Positions 43,176 through 52,114 of a stretch of 64,000 nt of DNA are shown piece by piece. The translations under genes were made by a program, and so were the position numbers. Position 1 is the first letter of the stretch, and the number at the start of each line of letters is the position of its first letter. Below the pieces are notes generated by a model. The model had not been told where the DNA came from. It ran no database searches and saw only the letters and a program-made list of their open reading frames with translations. Source of the DNA: Coprobacter fastidiosus. GTDB lineage: Bacteria; Bacteroidota; Bacteroidia; Bacteroidales; Coprobacteraceae. The stretch covers positions 930,001-994,000 of the forward strand of contig NZ_AP028032.1 in assembly GCF_030296935.1 (NCBI RefSeq), read 5' to 3'.

Positions 43176-46157
43176 TTAATTATTAACCAAACGTTTAAAA
43201 TGGGATGTAATTACTTTTCCCATATTTATGCGCGTACTATCGATTTGCCTTATTTGTACAGGAGAAACCATATTTTTATATTTTGCACGCGTTATCCGGA
43301 ATTTAACTTTATCCAAATTACCATATAGATCAACTCCCGCCTTAAACGGTAAAGGAGATTTAAGTATAGAAACATGATAATTGAATGACATATCCAGATT
43401 CTGAGTACCTCCTACTGCTGCCCGATAACGATCTATTTCTACAACAAAAGGATAAACTTTTACTGCTCCATTATCAACTGTTATATTTACGGATATGCTA
43501 TCAAACATATTTTCCTTTTTATTTTTAAACATCAATATTTTCGCAAGTCTCCTGAAAGTATCCCCATCCAATAAAACCAAACTATCCCCTTTAATATGCA
43601 CTGCAGCTCGCAAAGAAGGGATACGTATGTTCATCAGAGAATCAAGACGCGATTCTGCCGCTATATTAAAATTGACAAGACCTTTAAAAGATCTCAGCAT
43701 CGGAACGATCGTATCCAGTTCAGGAATAAATGTTACCAATTTCCCTATATTGATTTTATAAATATCAAAATTAAAGCCGGCATATCCGTCTATAGAAGAG
43801 TCTCCTTTATAAAGCAAGGAAGTTCTCATCATGGCATCTAAAGCTTTCATACTCAAATTCTCAAGGTTTATCATTTGATCCTTTATCTGCACTTTTCCCC
43901 GAACATTTTCGAAGATCATGTGATTATAACGGACTCTCCCTATATTCGTTTCAAACTCCAGATCAACATTTTTAGGGACAATAAACAAACGGGCTTTATC
44001 TGTCGATACAGAAGATATTGTATCTGTTTCAACCGCATTTTCGTCCATATTCTCAAGGCCGGACAATGCCTCTATAAGCTGATTACAATTAATCCGTTTC
44101 GATACGACCTTTAACCGGGCGGTTAATAATTCATTCTTCATTATTGCTTTTGACAAATTAGAAACCGAACCTGTTGCCGTTATATCAGAATGTCCGATAC
44201 GAACTTTTGCTTGTCTCAACGCTACGGTATTTCTTTCAAACGCAACTTCTGTTTTTTGCATGCGAATAGGCAGGCCAAATTCGGGAGTTGAAAAAAACAA
44301 ACGGTTAAAACCAATCGTACCTTTCGGATGCCACAATGAATCACGTCCTTGAAATGTCGATATTTTAAAACCTGCCAAATCCATTCCTATACGGGTCTCA
44401 TTTGCTTTCATAAAAAGAGAGTCAGTACGCAGATATAGATCAAACACAGGCTTTTTCACATTCATTTTAGAGGGTCTTACTCCAACAGACGCCTCTGTCT
44501 TTTGACTATATGCCCGAATCGTATCGCCAATTATCACCTTAGCTTCTTCCAATGCGAATTTACAGTCCAAAGGTATGACTTTCGTGGTATCTATCTCGGT
44601 TACAGGGGTCGATACTGACGCAGACATCTGTTTTACCTGAGCCGACCCCATTCGACTTTTTAAAATAAGATCATAAATCTTTGCCCCTACGGCCAAAGAA
44701 CTATCTCCGATAAAGCCTAATTTAGCATTACCTTTAAAATTAAAATCTTTATTGGAATCTTTAAACAGTACATTCTCAATCGCCACATTTCCTTTTATCT
44801 GTAAACGCCCCAAATCTTTTTCTTTTACAGCACTTAATCTGCCTTTAAATTTTAAATCGGCAGAAACTTTTCCTCCCATTTCAACACCATCCTGCAGCGG
44901 AAAAGTCTTTGCTAAAGCTGAAAAATTTACTTTTGCATGAGTATTAAAAGTTATCAACGGATCTCCCATCAAATCATCTATACGACCATCTGCCAATACA
45001 TCAGTTTCCGCTCCTTGAAAACGAAATATTTTCATATTCAGATAAGACGGCTTTTTTTTCATCACATCTAAATAACAACTTAGATCGGCCGTTAAATTAT
45101 CGATTCCATAAGGCATTCCTTTATAATGGGCAGAAGCTTGCTGAATCTTCATAAGCATTGTCAATACCGGTACTTGCTTATCTCCGTACGCACCTTTAAG
45201 CGAACCCGACAGTTCTACATCTCCGGCTGCAGTAACAGCACTTTTTTTGATAACCGATGCCGGAAGCATATTCAATACAGTAGCAACATCCGGAGTCTTA
45301 AGTTTATATGACAAATCAACATCTATAATTTTTGCAATTGTATCTCTATGCAATGAACCGCCAACGTCAAAAGATATTCCATTTAGATTGACCGATGAAC
45401 GTTCTATATTACAAAATAAGGTTTTTCGATTCAGAGAAAGGTCTGTATCAAATTCAAAAGCGATCCTGTTCGCCAACAATTCTCCATCCTGCCAAAAAAG
45501 AATATTCTTACAAGAGGTTTTCATTCTCAAATCGGCTATATCTTCAGACAAGAACGCTTTTAGATCAAGATTAAGGCTATCTATCCGGCTGTACATCTGT
45601 GTACTGCGATCATCAAAAATCAATGATACATCTTTAAATTTGACACGATTGATATTTATACTGCTATTAAAACCCGAAGAAACCGTATCGGCATTTTGTT
45701 GCACGGCAGAAGCATCAGCTCGCATAATATTCCAATTCGGATTTCCAACACTGTCAATAAACGCATAAATCGTAGCATCATCAAAAACGAATTTTCTCAG
45801 CTCGACCCGGTTATTTTGAAAATATAAAAGCGGATTTACTGAAACTGCACATTTTTTAAATTGCAACAAAGTATCACTTTTCTGCCATAATGTATCTTTG
45901 AAGACTTTAGAGACTAATCTCCCATCGGATATTTTCAACTCGAAATCAGGAAACGATGAAAAAAAAGTCAACTCCACGCTTCCAATTTCAACTTGAGCGT
46001 TTAGAGTTCTATTCGCAACTTGATTAACAACCGGAGTAAGCTTTTCCGGAGTAAACACAAAATTCACGGCTACCGCAATAGCCGATAATACGATAACAAT
46101 TAATGAGAGCATAGAGATAAACGTTATCTTCAATGCCCTCTTCAAATTCTTGCTCAT
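43176..46157 (-). CDS. AsmA-family envelope protein (993 aa)
   Basis: 993 residues with one N-terminal membrane helix (ITFISMLSLIVIVLSAIAVAV). The AsmA start region reads NRTLNAQVEIGSVELTFFSSFPDFELKI, closely parallel to the AsmA-family protein at 39501 (LNAKLEFADLNLSFFSHFP). Long beta-rich periplasmic repeats follow, with the AsmA_2-like C terminus (NLDMSFNYHVSILKSPLPFKAGVDLYGN). It is probably an envelope-spanning lipid-transfer or outer-membrane-homeostasis protein. It lies on the minus strand, so the two asmA genes are in convergent orientation around hsp20. Its promoter sits against the 3' end of the DoxX gene. Confidence 0.85.
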   Translation of the reverse strand: MSKNLKRALKITFISMLSLIVIVLSAIAVAVNFVFTPEKLTPVVNQVANRTLNAQVEIGSVELTFFSSFPDFELKISDGRLVSKVFKDTLWQKSDTLLQFKKCAVSVNPLLYFQNNRVELRKFVFDDATIYAFIDSVGNPNWNIMRADASAVQQNADTVSSGFNSSININRVKFKDVSLIFDDRSTQMYSRIDSLNLDLKAFLSEDIADLRMKTSCKNILFWQDGELLANRIAFEFDTDLSLNRKTLFCNIERSSVNLNGISFDVGGSLHRDTIAKIIDVDLSYKLKTPDVATVLNMLPASVIKKSAVTAAGDVELSGSLKGAYGDKQVPVLTMLMKIQQASAHYKGMPYGIDNLTADLSCYLDVMKKKPSYLNMKIFRFQGAETDVLADGRIDDLMGDPLITFNTHAKVNFSALAKTFPLQDGVEMGGKVSADLKFKGRLSAVKEKDLGRLQIKGNVAIENVLFKDSNKDFNFKGNAKLGFIGDSSLAVGAKIYDLILKSRMGSAQVKQMSASVSTPVTEIDTTKVIPLDCKFALEEAKVIIGDTIRAYSQKTEASVGVRPSKMNVKKPVFDLYLRTDSLFMKANETRIGMDLAGFKISTFQGRDSLWHPKGTIGFNRLFFSTPEFGLPIRMQKTEVAFERNTVALRQAKVRIGHSDITATGSVSNLSKAIMKNELLTARLKVVSKRINCNQLIEALSGLENMDENAVETDTISSVSTDKARLFIVPKNVDLEFETNIGRVRYNHMIFENVRGKVQIKDQMINLENLSMKALDAMMRTSLLYKGDSSIDGYAGFNFDIYKINIGKLVTFIPELDTIVPMLRSFKGLVNFNIAAESRLDSLMNIRIPSLRAAVHIKGDSLVLLDGDTFRRLAKILMFKNKKENMFDSISVNITVDNGAVKVYPFVVEIDRYRAAVGGTQNLDMSFNYHVSILKSPLPFKAGVDLYGNLDKVKFRITRAKYKNMVSPVQIRQIDSTRINMGKVITSHFKRLVNN

Positions 46158-46182
46158 AACCTTATCTTCATACTTTTGAGTA

Positions 46183-46190
46183 CAAATATA
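46183..46190 (-). promoter_or_regulatory. -7 box of the second AsmA gene
   Basis: Minus strand TATATTTG, 26 bases before the ATG at 46157 and 7 bases past the DoxX stop codon. Confidence 0.6.
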
Positions 46191-46196
46191 AGGTTT

Positions 46197-46658
46197 TTAT
46201 TTTCTGTTATAGGCCTTGTCCAAGAGATAATCTATCGAACATTTTCCCGGACCGGCTAATAAAAGCGTTATAAAAATTCCCAAATACATCAACGGAAGTT
46301 CGGATGTAGCCAAAGCGAATGTAGGGAATGTCAAAAAAGCAGCGACAATCATCGAGAAAATCAACGGGATTAAAGCTAATCGGGTAAGAAAGCCGACCAT
46401 GACTAAAATAGAAGCTCCTACTTCGACTAAAATGATCAAAGGCAAAGTCAACGTTCCCAAACCTATCGGATCGGGAAAAGTATCGACTAATGTATCGAAA
46501 TTTTCAATTTTAGCAATTCCATGAGTCAACATTAATATCCCGACAAACAACCGTAAAAAAAGCCTTGCTGCATTGGAACAGCACTCCGACAATAAAAAAG
46601 TCAGAGTCATTTGTATAAATTTATTTGATTTCACACTTGAAGAAGATTCCTTTTCCAT
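46197..46658 (-). CDS. DoxX-family membrane protein
   Basis: 153 residues with four hydrophobic helices. The family pattern is visible: LFLRLFVGILMLTHGIAKIENF, IILVEVGASILVMVGFLTRLALIPLI and PTFALATSELPLMYLGIFITLLLAGPGKCSIDYLL. DoxX-like proteins are small quinone-associated or redox-linked membrane proteins; the role of this one is unknown. The coding strand matches the AsmA gene downstream, but that gene has its own promoter. Confidence 0.88.
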   Translation of the reverse strand: MEKESSSSVKSNKFIQMTLTFLLSECCSNAARLFLRLFVGILMLTHGIAKIENFDTLVDTFPDPIGLGTLTLPLIILVEVGASILVMVGFLTRLALIPLIFSMIVAAFLTFPTFALATSELPLMYLGIFITLLLAGPGKCSIDYLLDKAYNRK

Positions 46659-46742
46659 ATCCTAAATTATTTAAGTTTGATATATTAAAAACTATAATTC
46701 AATAACATTTCTTCAAGTAAAAAGTTTTATAAAAATTATAAT

Positions 46743-48029
46743 TTACAATTCTTTTCTTTTGTTCCCGTCTTTCTTAGGTGTTTTCCGGTAAAAAGTCCGT
46801 TTCCCCTGACTTCTTCCTCCAGCCGAACGAGAATTATTATGTCTCCCTCTTCTGCGGTGTCCTCGGGAAAGCTGTTCCACATCATATCCCGGAGCTTCGC
46901 CTAACCCCTCAGGAATAGGGTTTTTAAAGATATCTTTATCAATAAACTTTTCTATCCTGAAAAACTTATCCCGTTCTATATCAGATATAAAAGTAATAGC
47001 TTCCCCTTCAGCACTTGCACGTGCCGTACGTCCGATACGATGAATATAGTCTTCAGGATCATGAGGTACATCAAAATTGATAACCAAACCGATATCTGTA
47101 ATATCAATGCCTCTGGCCACAATATCCGTTGCAACCAAAACATCAACCTTACCGTTTTTAAAATCAAGCATTACCTCTTCCCGTTGAGACTGTTCAAGAT
47201 CAGAATGCATAGCCCGGACATTGTACTTCATTCGCCTAAGTTTCGTCGTAAGTTCCTTAACCTTCTGTTTCGAAGAAGAGAATATAATAGTCTTACCCTC
47301 AATTTTCTTAGAAAAAACAGCTTCTATGATCGCCATTTTCTGGTTTTCATAACAAACATACGCCGACTGCCTTATCGCCTCATTAGGTTTTGAAACCGCT
47401 ATATTAATTTCTGCAGGATTATGTAATATATTTTTAGCAAGCTGTCTTATTTTAGGAGGCATAGTTGCAGAAAATAAAATTGTCTGCCGCTTCTTCGGAA
47501 GGTGATTACATATCTGCATAATATCGTCATAAAATCCCATATCCAGCATCCTGTCAGCTTCGTCAAGAATAAGATATTCCACAAAAGGCAACTTCACTCC
47601 GCTATTTACCAAATGAGATATAAGCCGCCCCGGTGTAGCGATTACCACATCAGCCCCCATAAGCAATCCTCGTTTCTGTTGATCCCATTGCGCCCCGTCG
47701 CCACCTCCGGACACGACAAAAGTCGAAATAGGCAAAAAATAAGAAAAACCCTCAAACTGCATATCTATTTGTTGTGCCAATTCTCTTGTCGGCGCTATGA
47801 TCACAGCCCTTACGGCATCATCACCGTTCTTATTTTTAGTAAGTAAATTCAACAAAGGAAGTATATATGCGGCAGTCTTACCCGTTCCCGTCTGAGCACA
47901 AGCGATCAAATCTCTTCCCTCCAAAATTACAGGTATGGCAAGTTCCTGCACCGGAGTCGTTTCTTTAAAATTCATTGCACTCAAACCTTCCAGAACTTCC
48001 GGTCCTAGATTTAATTCATCAAATCTCAT
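46743..48029 (-). CDS. DEAD-box ATP-dependent RNA helicase (RhlE-like)
   Basis: 428 residues. Helicase motifs in order: Q motif (FKETTPVQELAIPVIL), AQTGTGKTAA, APTRELAQQ, TPGRL, DEADRMLDMGF, SATMPP, VLVATDIVARGIDI and HRIGRTARAS. A basic Arg/Gly/Lys-rich tail (about 385-428) probably aids RNA binding. RhlE-like helicases act in ribosome assembly and RNA decay, often in the cold. The predicted promoter gives a leader of about 80 bases, a feature common in cold-regulated helicase genes; no control element in it was identified. Confidence 0.94.
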   Translation of the reverse strand: MRFDELNLGPEVLEGLSAMNFKETTPVQELAIPVILEGRDLIACAQTGTGKTAAYILPLLNLLTKNKNGDDAVRAVIIAPTRELAQQIDMQFEGFSYFLPISTFVVSGGGDGAQWDQQKRGLLMGADVVIATPGRLISHLVNSGVKLPFVEYLILDEADRMLDMGFYDDIMQICNHLPKKRQTILFSATMPPKIRQLAKNILHNPAEINIAVSKPNEAIRQSAYVCYENQKMAIIEAVFSKKIEGKTIIFSSSKQKVKELTTKLRRMKYNVRAMHSDLEQSQREEVMLDFKNGKVDVLVATDIVARGIDITDIGLVINFDVPHDPEDYIHRIGRTARASAEGEAITFISDIERDKFFRIEKFIDKDIFKNPIPEGLGEAPGYDVEQLSRGHRRRGRHNNSRSAGGRSQGKRTFYRKTPKKDGNKRKEL

Positions 48030-48114
48030 ATAATTCTACTACTTTTCAAAAAAAACTACTCACGATAACCAAAGCCCATTTATCAGCCGGATCTTATCAA
48101 TAAAATAGTTTGAA

Positions 48115-48122
48115 CAAAGATA
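48115..48122 (-). promoter_or_regulatory. -7 box of the DEAD-box helicase gene
   Basis: Minus strand TATCTTTG; the predicted transcript has a long leader before the ATG at 48029. No -33 element was recognised. Confidence 0.5.
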
Positions 48123-48159
48123 GTCATAAAAAATGAAAGATCGGTAATCAAATAAATTA

Positions 48160-48289
48160 AGACTTACGTCTTTTTCCGGTCTTTTTTCTCGTTTTCAATC
48201 GACAGATATATCTCTTGCCCTTCTCATAAAACAGAAAAAGCATCCTCAAACGAAACTCCCAAATCTCGGGTAAAATTCAGATGAGCTCT
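48160..48289. repeat. Diverged partial copy of the MITE-like repeat
   Basis: Shares TTCCGGTCTTTTTTC.CGTTTTC, the ..CATCCTC.AA.GAAACTC.CAAATC core and a GAGCTCT end with the 53579 copy; the left end is unrecognisable. It fills most of the gap between the DEAD-box helicase and the AraC regulator. Confidence 0.6.
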
Positions 48290-48343
48290 AAAGCTCAAGA
48301 ATTACTCTGTTACAATTGCCAAACTTTCCCATAAATCTACCAA

Positions 48344-49243
48344 TTAACTTTGCTGTCTATATTCATTTGGCGTGCAACCTACACACTTTTTAAATAAACG
48401 ACTGAAATGCTGTGGATACTGAAAACCTAAACCGTACGCAATTTCACTTATCGTCTTATCCGTATCTAAAATCCGTTCTTTTGCCATATTTATCAGCTCG
48501 AGTTGAATATATTCTTGTGCCGTTTTTCCGGTTTCTCGCTTTATCAAATCACCGAAATAATTAGGAGACAAGCACAACCGGTCGGCACAATATTTCACAG
48601 AAGGTAATCCTATACTACGAGGTTTATCTGTATGGAAATAGTCATTCAGAATGTCCTCAAATTTCATAAGTACATCTTTATTGACATTAGTCCGTGTTAC
48701 AAATTGACGCTCATAAAAACGAATGCAATAATCTAACAACAACTCGATATTTCTTGAAATTAAAGTTTTACTATGCTTGTCTACACCATGTCGAAGTTCA
48801 TGCTCTATATTATGCAAACAATCATATACGATCTGTCTTTCTTGATCCGATAAATGAAGCGCTTCATTCACTTCATAAGAAAAAAACGTATAATTTTTGA
48901 TATTTCTACCAAGAGATGTTCCTCTTATTAAATCAGGATGAAAAGTCAAAGCCCACCCCTTAGGCTGAATAATCTCCCCATTATCTTCGACACCGATTAT
49001 CTGACCCGGAGCAAGGAAAACAAGAGTCCCCTCTTGATAATCATAATATTGTCTGCCATATATCAAATCTCCGCACTTCACTTCTTTCAAAAAGATCGTA
49101 TAAAAACCAAAACTCATTCGAGCATGACGCACAGGCTTTGCCTTTGACATATCTATCACACTAACTAACGGATGCAAAGTTTCGATCCCCATACGAGAAT
49201 TATACTGATCGACCGTCTCTATCTTTAAAATATTATCTTTCAT
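48344..49243 (-). CDS. AraC-family transcriptional regulator
   Basis: 299 residues. The C-terminal AraC DNA-binding domain carries two helix-turn-helix units (LPSVKYCADRLCLSPNYFGDLIKRETGKTAQEYI and KTISEIAYGLGFQYPQHFSRLFKKCVGCTPNEYR). The N-terminal cupin-like sensing domain is about 1-180. It is divergent from an iron-type alcohol dehydrogenase operon, and the layout matches E. coli yqhC beside yqhD-dkgA, where the regulator senses electrophilic aldehydes. Its own promoter contains TAACTTTG at 49267-49274. The effector is inferred, not seen. Confidence 0.9.
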   Translation of the reverse strand: MKDNILKIETVDQYNSRMGIETLHPLVSVIDMSKAKPVRHARMSFGFYTIFLKEVKCGDLIYGRQYYDYQEGTLVFLAPGQIIGVEDNGEIIQPKGWALTFHPDLIRGTSLGRNIKNYTFFSYEVNEALHLSDQERQIVYDCLHNIEHELRHGVDKHSKTLISRNIELLLDYCIRFYERQFVTRTNVNKDVLMKFEDILNDYFHTDKPRSIGLPSVKYCADRLCLSPNYFGDLIKRETGKTAQEYIQLELINMAKERILDTDKTISEIAYGLGFQYPQHFSRLFKKCVGCTPNEYRQQS

Positions 49244-49266
49244 AGCTTTGCTGTTTTGGATTAATG

Positions 49267-49274
49267 CAAAGTTA
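49267..49274 (-). promoter_or_regulatory. -7 box of the AraC-family gene
   Basis: Minus strand TAACTTTG, 23 bases before the ATG at 49243; no clear -33 element. Confidence 0.5.
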
Positions 49275-49370
49275 ACACTTTTATCGATACTATAATCTGT
49301 ACTTTTTCAAATCCGTAATAATGGTACAAATACCTGTAATTCATCTATAAATCAATATAAATAACCAATA

Positions 49371-49378
49371 TAATTTTG
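49371..49378 (+). promoter_or_regulatory. -7 box of the alcohol dehydrogenase operon
   Basis: TAATTTTG fits TAnnTTTG; no -33 element is visible, consistent with activation by the divergent AraC protein. Start codon at 49409. Confidence 0.5.
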
Positions 49379-49408
49379 CAATGTAGATAACAAAAAACAA
49401 AATCAATT

Positions 49409-50590
49409 ATGGACACAAAAATGAACTTTGATATGTATGTCCCGACACATACCTTATTCGGTGCAGGAATGTTAAACCATTTGCATTCTCAGAAAATGCC
49501 GGGGAAAAAAGCTTTACTCGTAATATCTAACGGCAAATCAACTAAAATAAACGGGTACCTAAAACGTACAGAAGAACAACTTCAAAAAGCCGGAGTAGAA
49601 TTTACTATATTTGACCAGATTGAAGCAAATCCTTTAAAATCTACGGTCATGGCAGGAGGAAATGCTGCCCGAACAAATGGATGTGATTTTATTGTAGCTT
49701 TGGGAGGAGGTAGTGTCATGGACGCTTCAAAAGCTATCGCTGTTATGGCTACTAATGACGGAGATTATTGGGATTATATTCCTTCAGGAAGCGGAAAAGG
49801 TAAGATTATAACCAATGTACCGCTACCTATTATCGCTATCACGACAACCGCAGGAACAGGGTCGGAAACCGACCCCGGCTGCGTCATCACGAATGAAACA
49901 ACTCATGAGAAGACAGGCTTTGTACATCCTGCTTTATTTCCCGTTCTCGCAATTGTCGATCCTGAACTAATGCTATCCGTTCCTCCGAAGTTTTCTGCCT
50001 ATCAAGGATTTGATGCATTATTTCACAGCATAGAAGCATACGTATCGAACGGTGCAAATTTAATGAGTGACATGTATGCTTTAACTGCAATAGAAAATGT
50101 GTCTCTCAATCTGCCGAAGACAATAAAAAACGGGAACGATATAGAAGCCCGCACAAAAGTTGCATTCGGCAATACTCTTTCCGGATCTGTAATGTGCGTA
50201 GGCCGGTGTAACAGCGAACACTCTCTGGAACATGCCATGTCTGCTTATCACCAGGAACTTCCTCACGGAGCCGGGCTGATCATGATAAGCAAAGCTTACT
50301 TTACCCACCTTATTAAACAACACGTATGCGATGATCGTTTTATAAAGATGGCAAAGGTCATGGGTATGAAAAACGCAACAGAACCAATGGATTTTATAGC
50401 TGCTCTTACAAAGCTTCAGGAAGATTGCGGCGTAGCCGATCTCAAAATGTCCGATTATGGTATTACCCCCGATGAATTTAAAAAATTCGCTATCAATGCT
50501 AAAGATACCATGGGTTTTCTCTTCTCTTGTGATCGTATCCCGCTAAGTAATGAGGATTGTATAAATATTTATGCAGCATCTTACAAATAA
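49409..50590 (+). CDS. Iron-type (group III) alcohol dehydrogenase, YqhD/FucO-like
   Basis: 393 residues of the iron-containing ADH family. The NAD(P)-binding stretch reads FIVALGGGSVMDASKAIAV and TTTAGTGSETDP; the metal-binding histidine region is GFDALFHSIEAY and CNSEHSLEHAMSAYHQELPHGAGL. Such enzymes reduce aldehydes to alcohols; YqhD does so with NADPH and protects against reactive aldehydes. It is the first gene of a likely four-gene operon (ADH, flavodoxin, aldo-keto reductase, NAD(P)H oxidoreductase). Confidence 0.92.
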   Translation: MDTKMNFDMYVPTHTLFGAGMLNHLHSQKMPGKKALLVISNGKSTKINGYLKRTEEQLQKAGVEFTIFDQIEANPLKSTVMAGGNAARTNGCDFIVALGGGSVMDASKAIAVMATNDGDYWDYIPSGSGKGKIITNVPLPIIAITTTAGTGSETDPGCVITNETTHEKTGFVHPALFPVLAIVDPELMLSVPPKFSAYQGFDALFHSIEAYVSNGANLMSDMYALTAIENVSLNLPKTIKNGNDIEARTKVAFGNTLSGSVMCVGRCNSEHSLEHAMSAYHQELPHGAGLIMISKAYFTHLIKQHVCDDRFIKMAKVMGMKNATEPMDFIAALTKLQEDCGVADLKMSDYGITPDEFKKFAINAKDTMGFLFSCDRIPLSNEDCINIYAASYK

Positions 50591-50663
50591 ATAATTTTAA
50601 TAGCAAAAGGAAGAAACAAATAGAAAAAGGGAGTATTCTCTCAATGTCTAAACATAAAAAATT

Positions 50664-51224
50664 ATGAAAACTCTGCATTCTATACTTATTTTTATCCTTA
50701 TGATATCAACTACCTTTAATTCTTCGGCACAAAATAACGATTCAAAAATTTTAGTAGCCTACTATTCTTATAGCGGGAATACCAAAGCTGTTGCCGAACA
50801 GATACAAAAAGGTACTGATGGTGATTTATTTGAAATTCAACCTATAAAACCCTATTCCAAAAACTATCAAGAAGTTGTCGATCAAGCTAAAAAAGAAATC
50901 AACGACAACTATAAACCCGCTCTAAAAACTAAAGTAAAAGATATCGATAAATACGATGTCATTTTTGTCGGTTCACCTTGCTGGTGGGCTACAATAGCAC
51001 CTCCGATAGCGACATTTTTATCAAGTTATAATCTCTCAGGAAAAACAGTCATTCCGTTTATGACTCATGAAGGAAGCCGCATGGGGCATTCAGAAAACGA
51101 CATAAAGGCTCTTTGTCCGAAATCGAATGTTTTAAAGGGGCTTCCGATACGAGGTAGTCAGGTAAAACAAGCTGAAGAAGATGTTATGAAATGGTTAGAA
51201 AAAATAGAAATGCTAAAAAAATAA
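50664..51224 (+). CDS. Flavodoxin-like protein with signal peptide
   Basis: 186 residues. A hydrophobic N-terminal segment (LHSILIFILMISTTFNSSAQ) looks like a secretion signal, with the mature protein starting around residue 23. The flavodoxin fold follows: FMN-phosphate loop YYSYSGNTKAVAEQ, then IFVGSPCWWATIAPPIATFL and FMTHEGSRMGHSENDI. An exported flavodoxin is unusual, because FMN proteins usually work in the cytoplasm. It is 73 bases after the ADH gene and 6 bases before the aldo-keto reductase. Confidence 0.85.
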   Translation: MKTLHSILIFILMISTTFNSSAQNNDSKILVAYYSYSGNTKAVAEQIQKGTDGDLFEIQPIKPYSKNYQEVVDQAKKEINDNYKPALKTKVKDIDKYDVIFVGSPCWWATIAPPIATFLSSYNLSGKTVIPFMTHEGSRMGHSENDIKALCPKSNVLKGLPIRGSQVKQAEEDVMKWLEKIEMLKK

Positions 51225-51230
51225 GAAATC

Positions 51231-52094
51231 ATGCAAAAAGTAAAATTAAATAACGGCGTAGAGATGCCGATCTTAGGTTATGGAGTTTATCTGGTCACTC
51301 CTGAAGAATGCGAACGTTGTGTACTCGATGCCATCAGTGTAGGTTACCGTAGCATAGACACAGCACAAGCATATTATAATGAAGAAGGTGTGGGTGCAGC
51401 CATTACTAAATGCGGTGTTCCTCGCAGCGAATTATTCATTACTACCAAAGTCTGGATCAGCAATGCAGGAGAAAGTAGAGCAGCAGCCAGTATCGATGAG
51501 TCTTTACAAAAATTGCGCACCGAATATATCGACCTGTTACTCATTCACCAACCCTTCGGAGATTATTACGGAACATACCGAGCTATGGAAAAAGCTGTAA
51601 AAGCCGGAAAAGTAAGAAGTATTGGTTTGAGTAACTTTTATCCCGACCGTTTCGTAGATTTAGCAGAAAATGTCGATATAAAGCCTGCGGTAAATCAATT
51701 ACGAACGAACGTATTCAGCCAACAATGGGATGCGGAGATAGAGATGAACAAATACGATACCCATATTATGGCATGGGCTCCGCTCACACAGGCAAATAAA
51801 ACTCTGTTCGACAACCCTACTATCGCAAAAATTGCTGAGAATCACAACAAAACAGCTACACAAGTAGCCTTGCGCTACCTCATTCAACGAAATATTATCG
51901 CTATTCCCAAGTCTACTCATATAGAACGGATGAAGCAGAATTTGGATGTATTTGATTTCTCCCTTACTGATGCAGAAATGGAAGCTATTCGCCCGCTCGA
52001 TCAAGAAGCAGATTTCCAATGGTCACATCGTAATCCCGAGCTGGTACGTTTTTTGCTGAATTATGATAAACAATTCAATCCCAAAAACAAGTAA
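51231..52094 (+). CDS. Aldo/keto reductase (DkgA-like)
   Basis: 287 residues. The AKR barrel carries the catalytic tetrad in order: Asp and Tyr in IDTAQAYYNEE, Lys in FITTKVWI and His in LLLIHQPFGDYY. The NADPH-binding loop includes IAIPKSTHIERMKQN. It resembles 2,5-diketo-D-gluconate reductase (DkgA), which also detoxifies methylglyoxal-type aldehydes. Together with the AraC regulator and ADH it mirrors the yqhC-yqhD-dkgA locus. Confidence 0.92.
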   Translation: MQKVKLNNGVEMPILGYGVYLVTPEECERCVLDAISVGYRSIDTAQAYYNEEGVGAAITKCGVPRSELFITTKVWISNAGESRAAASIDESLQKLRTEYIDLLLIHQPFGDYYGTYRAMEKAVKAGKVRSIGLSNFYPDRFVDLAENVDIKPAVNQLRTNVFSQQWDAEIEMNKYDTHIMAWAPLTQANKTLFDNPTIAKIAENHNKTATQVALRYLIQRNIIAIPKSTHIERMKQNLDVFDFSLTDAEMEAIRPLDQEADFQWSHRNPELVRFLLNYDKQFNPKNK

Positions 52095-52114
52095 ATAACC
52101 TGTTACATTGAAAT

